A DNA stretch of 64,000 nucleotides. It comes from Cytidiella melzeri (lineage: Eukaryota; Basidiomycota; Agaricomycetes; Polyporales; Irpicaceae). The DNA lies in the NCBI GenBank assembly GCA_022592445.1, contig JABYQR010000201.1:1-64000 (forward strand). Direction: 5' to 3'. Position 1 is the stretch's first letter. Every line of letters begins with the position of its first letter. The notes below the pieces were generated by a model. That model was not told the DNA's origin. It saw only the letters and a list, made by a program, of their open reading frames with translations, and ran no database searches. The position numbers were made by a program, and so were the translations under genes. Shown piece by piece: positions 10,269 through 19,887 of the stretch.

Positions 10269-12583
10269 TCAAGCACAAACATGAAGTAGTTCATTGAAGT
10301 GCTTGAGTGTTTCGAGAGGTAGTGCTTTAGTAAGCATATCAGCACGTTGATTGTTGGAAGATATATAATGAATAGTTATATACTTCTTGAGTACATGATT
10401 GCTGATGAAATTCTTACAAATTTTGAAGTGCTTAGTTCGTTGCAAGTGTTGCTCTTTGGGTGAGCTAACAATGGCAATAGTCAATGCGCTGTCAGTATAC
10501 ATTTTGACAGGATCCATAGTAAAGTTAAGTAGTTTGTCAATGAGGGCTTTCAAATATATAGCCTCAGTTGGCGCATGCGCTAAGGCATATAATTTGGCTT
10601 CAGTGACCGATAGTGTTACTAGTGAACTTCGCTTACTTGACCAAGAGATAAGCAAGTCATTGTATGTGAAGGTGTAGCCCATTATTGGTTTATAATTGCA
10701 CGTTCCCTTCAAGTATAGGTAACTCTGTTTAGCTGCAGCCAAGTGTTCCTTAGAAGGGTCAGCTAAGTATCGTGCAAGTTGACCAGTGCAGTATGCAACC
10801 TCTGGTCGAGTACAGTCAGCAACGTATCGTAAACCACCAACTAAGGACATGTATTGTTTAATAGCGTCAGCATCTTGACAAGGTTCTTTCGAGTCACGGG
10901 GGACTAAGTTGTGCTCATATATCATAGGCATATGGCATGTATGGTTGTGGTCAAAGTTGTTTTGTTTAAGTATAGTTTGGATATAATTGTGTTGACAAAG
11001 CTTGATAATACCAGAGGCTTTGTCGTAATTGATCTCCATGCCAAGCATCCGGTGGATAGTGCCACCGTTTGTTACCTCAACATGTTGTCTAAGTGCTATC
11101 TTGAATTGTTCAGCAACGACAGAAGTAATAGTACAGAGAGTAATATTGTCGACATGAACAGCAAGTATGAGTATTAGTTTGTCTCCCCTGTAAAGGTAGA
11201 AGAAAGCATTATCATAGTCTGAACGCTTGAGTCCAAGTTGGAAACGTATATCGCATAGTACCTTGTACCAGCGACGTCTGGCTTGTTTAAGGCCATAGAT
11301 AGTTTTGCGTAATTGAAATGCCCAGCACTGAGGCAAGTTGGGCAGTAGATCTCCAGGCGGCAGACGAAGATAAAGCTCCTCATCATTGTTGATCTTACTG
11401 TATAAGTAAGCAGACATAACATCGAGTTGGTTAATCTTGAAGTGTAGTGAACCCGCAAGTGTAGTATGAGTTGCATAGAACTCTTGCATGCGACTGGAGC
11501 GAACAAGTTGTTTGCATAGTAATCAATACCATCACGCTGAGAGTATCCTTGTGCAACAAGTCTTGACTTGAGTTTAGTAACTTTGCCATGTTCATACTTA
11601 GTCTTGTAGACGAAGCGAGAACCAGTAACGTTGGCATTTGGCGGCGGGATACAGTATTCCCAAGTGCCGAGTTGCTCTAGTGTATCAACCTCAAGTTTCA
11701 TTGACTTAAACCAATCGTCTTTGAGAGGGTGATTAAGTACATCTTTGGAAGTGACAGGGTCACCGACGTCCTCAGCATAGTAAGCGTTAAACTCAGTTAA
11801 GTAGAAAGCAATGTTAGTGTCTACTTTGTCGTAGTTTAGACCACGAGCTTTACGCAATAGTTGAGGAGCTCTGTTGGTACGCCTCGGACCAGTAGGTTCA
11901 GGCTTGTCAATTTCCATTGGTTCTATGTGAGGTTTGTCCTCAAGTTCAAGTTGTTTTTCAGCAGTAAGTTTTTTAACATTTGGCTCTTTCTCCCCTTCAA
12001 TTTGTATTGTAGAGTCAACAAATTGCAAGTTACGTTCAACTCTGACACGTTGTCCGAAGTAAACATAGTGACCTTTAGAGTGTTCAGCAAAGCCTATTCA
12101 GACTCCCCTTTTACCCTTAGATGCTAGTTTATTTGTGCGATATTTGTTGTATACAATGCACGGCTGACCAAAGACTTGAAGTCAATTGAGGTTAGCGTCT
12201 GTGCCATATTGCTAAAAGTAAGGAGCTTTATAGTTAAGTATAGTACAAGGAGAACAATGGTACACATACATTGCGTATAATGCAGCGTACCACCATAGTC
12301 AGTTTGGTAAAGATGCAGTATGCAGATTTACTCAAATCAAGTTCATAATAGTTTGCTGTACATGTTCAGCAACACCGTTTTGCTGAGGAGTTTTGTGTAC
12401 AGTAAGACGTAGTATAGTTCCTTGAGCTTTTAAGTAAGTAGTCATAGCTTTACTGGTAAAGACACTGTCGTTATCGGCTTAAAGTATCTTGACGCAAATA
12501 CCATATTGCGTCAATAGTTCAGTAGAAAAAATGACCCATTGAGTATAGGCGTCATCTTTAGTAACCAGTGGTGCAAGTAAGTC
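10269..12583 (-). pseudogene. copia pol remnant (copy 2): partial integrase, RT, RNase H
   Basis: RT and RNase H are readable in two overlapping frames (12028-11174 and 11489-10269). They are joined by a one-base deletion near 11463, where copy 3 has an extra A. The RT catalytic segment reads AVHVDNI, with Asn replacing the second catalytic Asp seen in copy 3 (HVDDI). The RNase H end includes KMYTDSALTIA. Most of the integrase catalytic core and the protease C-terminus are deleted. Clearly inactive. Confidence 0.85.
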
Positions 12584-14275
12584 TCAATACGGCATACAGT
12601 GAATAGTTGCACCAGTATCAATAATATGTATCAACTTGTCTGTCGACAAAGTCACATACAGTGGAAGTAGAGTAGGAAAAGTAGTGGTAAGTGAAGTACT
12701 TACGTGCATAGTGACGTCAGACTCAGAGAGAGCCGACACCCACGCACTCTGATTGTGACAAGGAGTAGTGGTCGATGGACCAGCAACAGCGGGAGTGGCA
12801 ACAACAGCGGCGGCAGTGGCAGCTTTGCCCTTGGCACCAGCAGCAACGGATTTCCAAGTAATACCCTTCCTCTTCATTGCCTCCTTGGACTTCTCTGTCC
12901 AGGGCGAAGGGCAAGTAGGCATCATGTGGCCTGTCTCGTTACAGTTGTAGCACTTCATCTTTGAAGTGTCACGAACGGACTTCTCCTTAGAGTAAGGAGC
13001 GGCAGCCGCACGAGCGGAGGAAGTGGCTTTTGGCGGACGTTCAACATGTTTGTCAAATGCTGGCAATGTGGCGGAAGTACCACCAGCGGGCCTATCACGA
13101 GGCACAAGGGTTGACAAACCCTTAGACCGAGAGCGGTGAAGTGGATGAGTGAGTCGCCAGCTATGGAAGTTGCGGCAAAGCTCCACACTGAGAGATATGG
13201 GGTTGTATTCATATTTCTCACCAACAGGAGTACAAGAGCGTACACCAGCCTTGTAACTAGCGCGAGTATGCGCATAGGCAGGGGGAATGATGCCAACGAG
13301 GGTGGAGTAGAAGATCTGCTGAGGGAATTCAATACCCTTGGAAAGAATCTTCGAGTACAGGTTGTGCGCATTGTCGAGTAGTTTTTCCATTTTGTGGACA
13401 GGACGGCGGAGGGAAAAAAGTTGGAAGATTTTGTTTGCGTCCGACATAGTAGAAGTCGGCTCGAAACATTCAGAGAGTTTCTCCATCAGCCTGTGAGGCG
13501 CGGTCTTGTTGAGATAGTTGGCCATCACAGAGTTTGCAATGTGTCCACCCAGGACATTGAAGACAGCCCATTGGAACTCTTGAGGAATAGTAAGACCATC
13601 CCTATAGCTGTAGAAGTCGACAATAGTCGACATCGCAGTATTGACACGGAATTTCCACATTGGCCAGGTGTCAGCACCCGTAAGTTTGCCAACGTCTGCG
13701 AAGGCTTTGTGAACGTCGCTAAGCAACATAGTCTCCTCCGTGTTGTGTTTTGGAGAGACAGAGAGGAGGGATGACACCACTTGCATGGAGTCAGTAGGAC
13801 CAGATGGTGAGGGAGACAGTGCGCAATAGGCTTTGGGCAGTTTGCCCTGTCACATTTCATGCACCTCGCTGTCATCCATAGCATTGTTGCTATCATCTGA
13901 CAACAGCTTAGTAGGGTGACAACGGGCAAAGTCATTGCGGAGCGTCTCGAATGGAGTGCGTCGGCGATCTGAGGGGGGTGCTGAGACTGGACGAGAGGCT
14001 GTAATGCAGGCAGGTGGTTGTTTGACAACGGCTGAGGGAGTAGGGACGTTTGGGGCGTTGTCAGCAGGTGCAGGACCTGGGCTAGCGGCGCGAGAGGCGG
14101 AAGACATTGTAGAGTCTTGAGGAGTGGTAGCAGGAGGAGGAGTTGGTGCGGGGGTAAAGACAGGAGTACGTCTCCTGCGCTTGGTACAAGGGATGGTACC
14201 TCGAAGAAAGTTGGTTTGTTTCTGTTCACGCGTAGAACGACAAAGTTGAGACTGATCAGCGGGATCAGAACTCAT
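12584..14275 (-). pseudogene. copia gag-protease remnant (copy 2)
   Basis: The frame starts at ATG 14275 (MSSDPADQ). It is interrupted by TGA at 13850-13852, where copy 1 has CGA. It then continues in the same frame through the gag domain and CCHC knuckle (CYNCNETGHMMPTC) to the protease active site (IDTGATIHC), and ends at the same TGA position (12584-12586) as copies 1 and 3. Apart from the extra stop it is fairly intact. Confidence 0.85.
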
Positions 14276-14330
14276 CAACTGGTGGATAGTAAGTGCAGAG
14301 AGTAGTATGAGTATTGTAGTGAGCTTATCC

Positions 14331-14343
14331 GGGGCTCATAACC
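14331..14343 (-). other. Primer-binding site of copia copy 2
   Basis: GGGGCTCATAACC on the plus strand, immediately next to the LTR at 14344. It equals the anticodon arm of initiator tRNA-Met, as in copies 1 and 3. Confidence 0.75.
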
Positions 14344-14514
14344 TGTTAGAAGGCTATGAAAGTAGAGGAGAGCGTTGAGAGAGTAAGACTTAGAGGGATC
14401 ACACAGTTTGAGTTGGGGATCAAAAGTGCATGTAGTTCATTGATCAAGTGCAAAGTCTATATACAATAAGCTAGGGCGCTAATAAGTTAACCATCAAAGT
14501 AATATAGTTGAACA
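14344..14514 (-). repeat. 5' LTR of copia copy 2
   Basis: 171 bp. It differs from the 10091-10261 LTR at four positions, three of them clustered near 14484-14494. Confidence 0.92.
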
Positions 14515-14519
14515 AGGGA
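14515..14519. repeat. Target-site duplication AGGGA (right)
   Basis: Second copy of the 5-bp duplication; see 10086-10090. Confidence 0.9.
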
Positions 14520-15049
14520 GAGAGTACTTCTTCGCAATATCGATGTCCATGAAGCAGTGGGAGGAGCCACTATCAATCAGAGCTTGCAGGAGGATCAGAA
14601 AGTGAATCACAAGATACAAAAATGTACAACGTGTCCGAAGAAAGACTGGAAGCGTTGAGATATACCTCCTTGGGTGCACGAGCAGGGTCAGCGCAGCCCT
14701 CAACTTGTGCGGAGGACTGAGGGCTGCTCAGACATTTCCCGACCCGGCTGCGGTGTCTGGTGCTGGGGTCTGTGCTGCCAACTGGGCGGCACGAGCCTTT
14801 GCGGCCTTGCGGCATTTGCTTGCGCGATGTCTGGGTAGACCGCAGAATAAACAGAGGTTGTTCACAATGCAGCGGGCGCGTTCAACACTCGAGAGCTTAC
14901 CATCACTTCCCAGGAGGTTGGCAATGGGGTTAGTCTTCGGAGTTGCGGTGGTGGTAGTAGTGGTTGCGGCGGGACGGTGTTTTCGAGAGCCAGAGTGCAT
15001 AGCCGTGGTGACAGCGGTGGTGACGGTGATACGCCCGGAAATCGGCTAG
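14515..15049 (-). pseudogene. Ty3/gypsy gag C-terminus and protease start
   Basis: Minus-strand remains of the element split by copia copy 2. 15000-14730 encodes a Thr-rich linker, then LGSDGKLSSVERARCIVNN and a CCHC knuckle (CLFCGLPRHRASKC). 14600-14515 encodes the protease active site ALIDSGSSHCFMD, which continues at 10090. Frameshifts separate the two. Leftwards from 15047 the gag similarity stops abruptly at a stop codon. Confidence 0.82.
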
Positions 15050-15762
15050 GCGCGGAGATCCGGCAGCAGCCCGCCATTTGCGCGGCCGGCGTCATCCTGT
15101 GCGGCAAGTCCCTCCACTTTCCCAGCGTCACGAGAGCACGAGGAGTTCGCCGGGGTCACGAGGAGTCCGCCGAGGATCCGAGGACTTGACAAGGAGCAAT
15201 ACGCCGGAAACATCCGAGGCCGAGGAATCGCACCGAACTCTGACACACAGACACGCCCCTTTTTGCGTCGGAGCATGGGCCGGCCAGCCACCAAGCGTTT
15301 CGGACACGGGTCGGACCAACGGTAGAAGAAACTTGACGCGCGAACCCCGTTTCAGGAAGACTCCTATCACGCCACGCTGTGCAACTCCTGGACGGCGCCT
15401 TATCACCTGCTCGCGGCGGTTGGCGCCCCTGCAGCGCAAGGGCGCGCGCCGCTACTCTGCGTCGACCAACGCTGTGTCCCGCCGGGCGTCGACTCGCTGG
15501 GCATTTTGCCTCCGCAAACGGAAGTATTCTGCCACCCCGTTTCCTCGCTCGCGCGTTTGGGTTTAGGACATAGAAGGAAAGGTTTAGGAGAGGGTCTTCA
15601 GGGTATATAAAAAGGTGTTGCTTGTACTGCGTAGAGAATTAATCAATCCCCACCCCAGTTTCCAGAGTTCACTTTGCGCTTTGCGTTCGCGTCGAGGGAG
15701 TCTCTTCGCGCCCATAGCTGTAGCTTCTTCGGCGTTGTCTCACTGCGACCTTTCCCACGTTT

Positions 15763-16290
15763 ATGTCCGCGGCATCTACCAACGACAACCCGCCTCGAGT
15801 CTGCCGTTACTGTCCAACTGTTCCCCACCTGCCCGACGGTCGCTGCCCTTACCGCCCGCGCCCGCGCGAGGTTCTACGCCGTTACTCCATCATCCCCGCG
15901 CCCACGCCGCCGCCAGAACCCTCAGCAGCGCCTACGGTCTCCCCTGCGAGATCAACTCCTAAATCACCCTCGCCAGCGTCGTCCGTCGCCTCCGTCGCGG
16001 ACTCGCTTGAAAACTGCTCTTACTGCGGTACTCAGAGCGATCATCCAGTTCCCCTGCGTTCAGGACCTTTCGTCCCGCTCGACTGCGATCGCCCGCGTGC
16101 GCCGCACCCAGATTGCTGGCTATCTCCAGACTTTGAAGGCGAAGAGCACGAGTGCGAACTAGTACAGTTCAATCTTACCAGCTCAGCCAACGTCGTCGTT
16201 GGCCACGCATTTGCCTGTAGTACGCATCGCTGTTCGGGAGGTGTCGTTCTACACTACCGCCCCCGCGCGCAGCCTGTCGAGTCCACTTAA
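15763..16290 (+). CDS. Orphan Cys-rich protein, 175 aa, candidate
   Basis: A single-exon frame from ATG 15763, about 150 nt downstream of a TATA-like box. It carries paired cysteines spaced like small zinc-binding motifs: CRYC ... GRCPY near residues 14-30 and CSYC ... DC ... DCW near residues 85-120, then CSTHRC near residue 155. A Pro/Ser-rich linker separates the two halves. No signal peptide or membrane segment is seen. I do not recognise a family. Codon use is GC-rich like the surrounding segment, so the frame could be open partly by composition. Its position between retroelement fragments suggests an element-borne gene or a very old insertion. Confidence 0.4.
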   Translation: MSAASTNDNPPRVCRYCPTVPHLPDGRCPYRPRPREVLRRYSIIPAPTPPPEPSAAPTVSPARSTPKSPSPASSVASVADSLENCSYCGTQSDHPVPLRSGPFVPLDCDRPRAPHPDCWLSPDFEGEEHECELVQFNLTSSANVVVGHAFACSTHRCSGGVVLHYRPRAQPVEST

Positions 16291-16367
16291 CTGCGATCTC
16301 ACATAGCCTTCCGCAGCGACTCGCGCGTCATTAGTTTACCTTTCTCTCACACTTCCTTTCGGCTTCG

Positions 16368-16475
16368 TTATACTGCGTTTGCTTTTTAACTGCGTTATTT
16401 TACTGCGTTACTGCGTTGCGTTTCATCTTCACTGCGTCGAGCTTACTGCGTTCACTTTCACTGCGCCCGCGTTTT
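16368..16475. repeat. Imperfect ACTGCGTT repeat
   Basis: ACTGCG(TT) recurs about seven times at irregular spacing, in a T-rich context. It is low-complexity and non-coding in appearance. Confidence 0.6.
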
Positions 16476-16807
16476 ACAGCGACCACTTCATCTTCACCAG
16501 CGACCGCGTTTTGTGTTTGAGACTTATATTGCGTCTACGTTTATCTTCTGCGTCCCTCCGCGCGCCGTTTTCCTACAAGCCGCGACCTTTCACGCGCGCC
16601 CTCTTGGAGCCGCGCTATAACTCCTTCGCTTTCACCGCGCCGACTTGCCCTTTTACCCACGATACGTGTGGTGGTTGCCAGTCTAGCTCCCTTCATATAA
16701 AACTTTATCACAAAAACCTTGTCGCTCTTTTAGCACGGGTAAAACTAGGACTCTTAGGCCACCTCGCATTTACTTTAACACTTCCGCGCTTCCACACCTT
16801 TACACTT

Positions 16808-18010
16808 CTATTGCCACTTCGTGGTTGGTGGTGTTGTCTTTAAGGTAGTTCTTGGTTTGAAGCGTGACTCAGTGCCACAACGGTGACAGCAGGGGTTAAG
16901 GATGATGTGGACTTTGCGGGTTTCTGTTCCTGCTTGGTCTTCTTCTTCCTGACGCTCCCAGTACCTTTGATCCCACTTAAGGGCCATCTCCTTGAGCTTC
17001 ACAAGAGTGTGAGGCTTGCCGTTGGACGTGATATCGTCCTGGAGACATTCCGGGAGACCGTTGTAGTATTGGTAGTGGAGGGCACAATCGTCCCAGCCGG
17101 TGCACATGGAGTAGTGGGTGAAACGGAGGTTATACCAGAACAATTTCTTCTCCGATGGGCTAGAGAGATTTGCAAGGTGGTGTTCGGCTTTGCTGACGTC
17201 GTCTGCAAGACTGAAGTGCGTGCGGATTTCTGCGACAAAGGTCAACCAGTTCCAGACCCAGTTGTATTCGGCAGTCGCATTCACCTCATCATTGTCGTCA
17301 TCATTGGATGCTGGGGGATGAGGTGTGCCGGTATTTGAGATGGAAAATATACCTCTGCTTTGCTCCCATTCCTGGAATTGGAGGAACTTCAACTCAAACC
17401 ACTCCAAGGCAGAGTCCGTCAGGTAAGAGAAGGCAAACATGACCTTCTTTTGACCAGAGTCAAACTTACCCGGGTTTGCAAGGAAGTAAACCGTGCGTTG
17501 GGTGAGGAAGTTGCGGAGTTTCGACGGATCTGATCCATCAAAGGTGTCAGGGGTGCGGAACTTGGCGTTTGAGGATGTGTTTTGAGCGTAAGCTCGAGTG
17601 ATAGTAGCTGTAAGCTGCTCAAAAGGGTTTTCATCTCCTCCACCATTACCATTACCAGGGTCATCACCATTATTTCCTCCACCATCTCCACCTCCGGGGT
17701 CTCTACATGGGCTGGGGTTTGGATCTCTATCCTTACCCCTCCTGCCGGTGTTGACGTTGGTGGTGGTTCGGGGAAGTTGTTGCGAGACATGACGGCAGCT
17801 TGGTGAGCTGTTGGCAGGGCGGATGAGATTGATTCGGTGGTTTTTGTAATTGTTGTGCGGGTGGTCATATACAGTGGAGAATCCGGGTTTTGAATTTGAA
17901 TATACTGTTAAGAGCAAGACAAAGGAAGGGGGAATGCGGAGCTGCGGTGTTTGCGGAGATGTGGCAGCGGCAGAGTGGATAAGGGGGATCAGAATGAGTC
18001 TTGGCTTCAA
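16808..18010 (-). pseudogene. Ty3/gypsy gag N-terminal/capsid remnant
   Basis: The minus-strand frame encodes a retrotransposon-gag domain: RTPDTFDGSDPSKLRNFL, then FAFSYLTDSALEWFE and WDQRYWERQEEED. These are typical of basidiomycete gypsy gags. The likely real start (MSRNNFPEPPPTSTP, about 17790) is in another frame and shifts within the Gly-rich repeat near 17700-17740, so the gene is broken. The zinc knuckle is missing here, because the frame stops at 16808. It may belong with the gag C-terminus at 14730-15047 or be a different copy. Confidence 0.8.
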
Positions 18011-18393
18011 CTAGTTAAGTTGCGCGTCTCGGTTTCTCGTGACTCAAATTTTGGACTTAGCAGGATCAAAGGTTCGATAGCAAGGCTCAATCGAAATGCG
18101 GACCTGCGGAGGTGCGGTGATTGGAACACTGGAGACAGCAAAGGGATGTCAGACAACAACGAGTAAGACAACTTCAGCTAGTGAAGTCGAATGCAGATGA
18201 AGAGAGGATAAAAAGGGAAATCTTATTCAATATTTGGATTGCTTATTTACTACAGTTGGGTCTTGTATATATACTTTAATGATTCTAAGTCCGACAGGAG
18301 TAGACAAAAGCAGAACAAAGGGAATTGCACATTCTTGCGGAGAGATAAGAGAACTGTAACACAGCATGATGTAGAGGAAACGGATGATAAGGG

Positions 18394-18896
18394 TCATGAT
18401 GATGTCGGTGCAGAGATGCGGCGTATGCGGCGCGGTGTTTGGGTGTGGAGGTCACGTGAAGTCAGGTGGTTGGGCCGGATTGTAACAGCTGCCGCCCTGA
18501 GACTGTCAACTGGCATATATTTGTCATGTAGAGCGTCCCATGCATCCTTGGCAGTTTTACAGCTAGAAATGATGGGGATCTTGTGTGGCGGTATTGCGCA
18601 AACGAGTAAGGATAGGACAGATTTGTTTTTCTTCAGCCACATGCTTGCCCGCTTTTCACTTCTTTGACATCCAAACTGTTTCCTGCGAGAAGTCTGGTTG
18701 AGTTCCTGAGCTTGAGAACAATGGGTGGCTTAGATTCATCAGATTCTTTGTCGATGTATTTCCACAAGTCGAGATCTTTGAGAATGATCTCGGACTGCAT
18801 GGCCCATTGTACATAGTCATTTGTTTCTCTGTCGTCATGAAGTTTCTCCAGTTTAGCTTTATGATCCTTCGACTTGGAATTCTCTGAGTCTGACAT
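18394..18896 (-). pseudogene. copia gag remnant, second family
   Basis: From ATG 18896 (MSDSENSKSKDHK) the frame encodes a copia-type gag start (WAMQSEIILKDLDLWKYI). It shifts frame near 18640 and continues as ISSCKTAKDAWDALHDKYM, the usual UBN2/gag-copia signature, until 18394. Nothing of pol is left. The sequence differs strongly from the family at 42018, so this is an independent copia lineage. Confidence 0.82.
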
Positions 18897-18964
18897 GTTG
18901 ACAAGATAGGGGTTGGACTCGGAAAGATGGATTTGATACAACAGATGTGCAACTACAGGGAGCC

Positions 18965-18977
18965 GGGGCTCATAACC
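18965..18977 (-). other. Primer-binding site, half-tRNA-iMet type, second copia family
   Basis: GGGGCTCATAACC is directly followed by TGTTGAGC, the inferred start of a LTR at 18978. It is identical to the primer site of the unrelated copia family in this window. Confidence 0.72.
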
Positions 18978-19100
18978 TGTTGAGCAAGTGCTGGTACAGC
19001 GTGGTAAAGTCTTCAATTGATAAGATAGGCCCAGTACACTCTCCGCTACTTCTGTCACAGTGTGACAATCACGTGGAGGAGCTTCGGCAGGCGTCGGCAG
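18978..19100 (-). repeat. Partial LTR of the second copia family (far end not resolved)
   Basis: It begins TGTTGAGCAAG next to the primer-binding site. The other end could not be fixed because no second LTR is in the window, so the right boundary is arbitrary. It contains CTGGTACAGCGTGGTAAAGTCT (18991-19012), which recurs at 19468-19489. Confidence 0.5.
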
Positions 19101-19887
19101 GCGCTTTTAGCTAGTTATCGAGAAATAATAGTAAGTTATGTCATTCAGCACTCCGTCGGCAAACAGTCGTTTATTTTGAATTTCTGAAATAACCTGTGCT
19201 AGCGCTCATCTTTTGCTGCCATTCTGGAAACCACTTCCTCACGTCTACCGTTTTAAAAAATCTGTAACGGAAGAATTCTAGTATACATGGTTTTCTACAA
19301 CTCTTGGGATTTGTTTTTTTTCTGTATGGACATATGAGCTAGTAGATGGATTTAGACTGTGGCCCTCCGCAAAAATGGACGTAAGCGCCGTCACGCTTGC
19401 CATGTGATGTAGCGGGGAGTGAACTGGGTCTATCTTAGAACAAATACAAATACAACAGTACACATACCTGGTACAGCGTGGTAAAGTCTAAAGCACGCTG
19501 TACCGGGTATTCAATCCTTTGAGTCCACAAGCGCTCACGCGCTCACAAGCGCTTCCCCGCCCTATTTCCTATTCTGTCCCATCGGGCGGGTCACCGTTTG
19601 ACACTAAGAATTGTGAATTTGGTAGTCTATGACACAATTCCACTGTTATATTCGACAAAGCCCTGGGCACTCAATTAAGTGCCACCTCTCGTATCCCATA
19701 ACCTCTGATAAGCCATAACTTTCTCCGTATCCCGAGGGGTATGGGTCATGAGGGGTTTGACTGTAGTGTGCACCGACTTAGCAGTCAATTTGATCGTGGG
19801 AAATACGAAACGCGAAATGCGAGCTTATTAGCCGCCCACTGACATACCGGTCTTCGAGTAACGTCCATCTCCCCTCGCACAAAATTT
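19101..19887. other. Intergenic region left of MIP
   Basis: No gene seen. It holds a second exact copy of the 22-bp word from the LTR (19468-19489), within a hairpin with GGTACAGCGTG / CACGCTGTACC arms (19470-19504). The last ~250 bp should contain the MIP promoter. Confidence 0.5.

Larger units (their letters stand above)
10091..14514 (-). mobile_element. Ty1/copia element, copy 2 (nested in gypsy, internally deleted)
   Basis: 4424 bp, bounded by two 171-bp LTRs and a 5-bp target-site duplication (AGGGA). It is oriented on the minus strand. It sits inside the protease codons of the gypsy element: reading across the insertion, with one copy of the duplication removed, restores the gypsy protease frame. 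Compared with copy 3 it lacks about 640 bp between protease and integrase (junction near 12573-12577) and roughly 90-100 bp in RNase H near 10690. The LTRs differ from each other at 4 positions, so it is older than copy 3. Confidence 0.94.
15050..16850. other. Anomalous GC-rich segment between two gypsy gag fragments
   Basis: About 1.8 kb unlike its neighbours: GC-rich, with runs of CGCG and many CTGCGT words. It lies between a gag C-terminal piece (to 15047) and a gag N-terminal piece (from about 16850). It has a good TATA-like element (TATATAAAAAGG, about 15604-15615), a candidate CDS (15763-16290) and an imperfect ACTGCGTT repeat. No terminal repeats or target duplication were found by eye, so its nature (insert, old host gene or LTR) is open. 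Confidence 0.5.
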
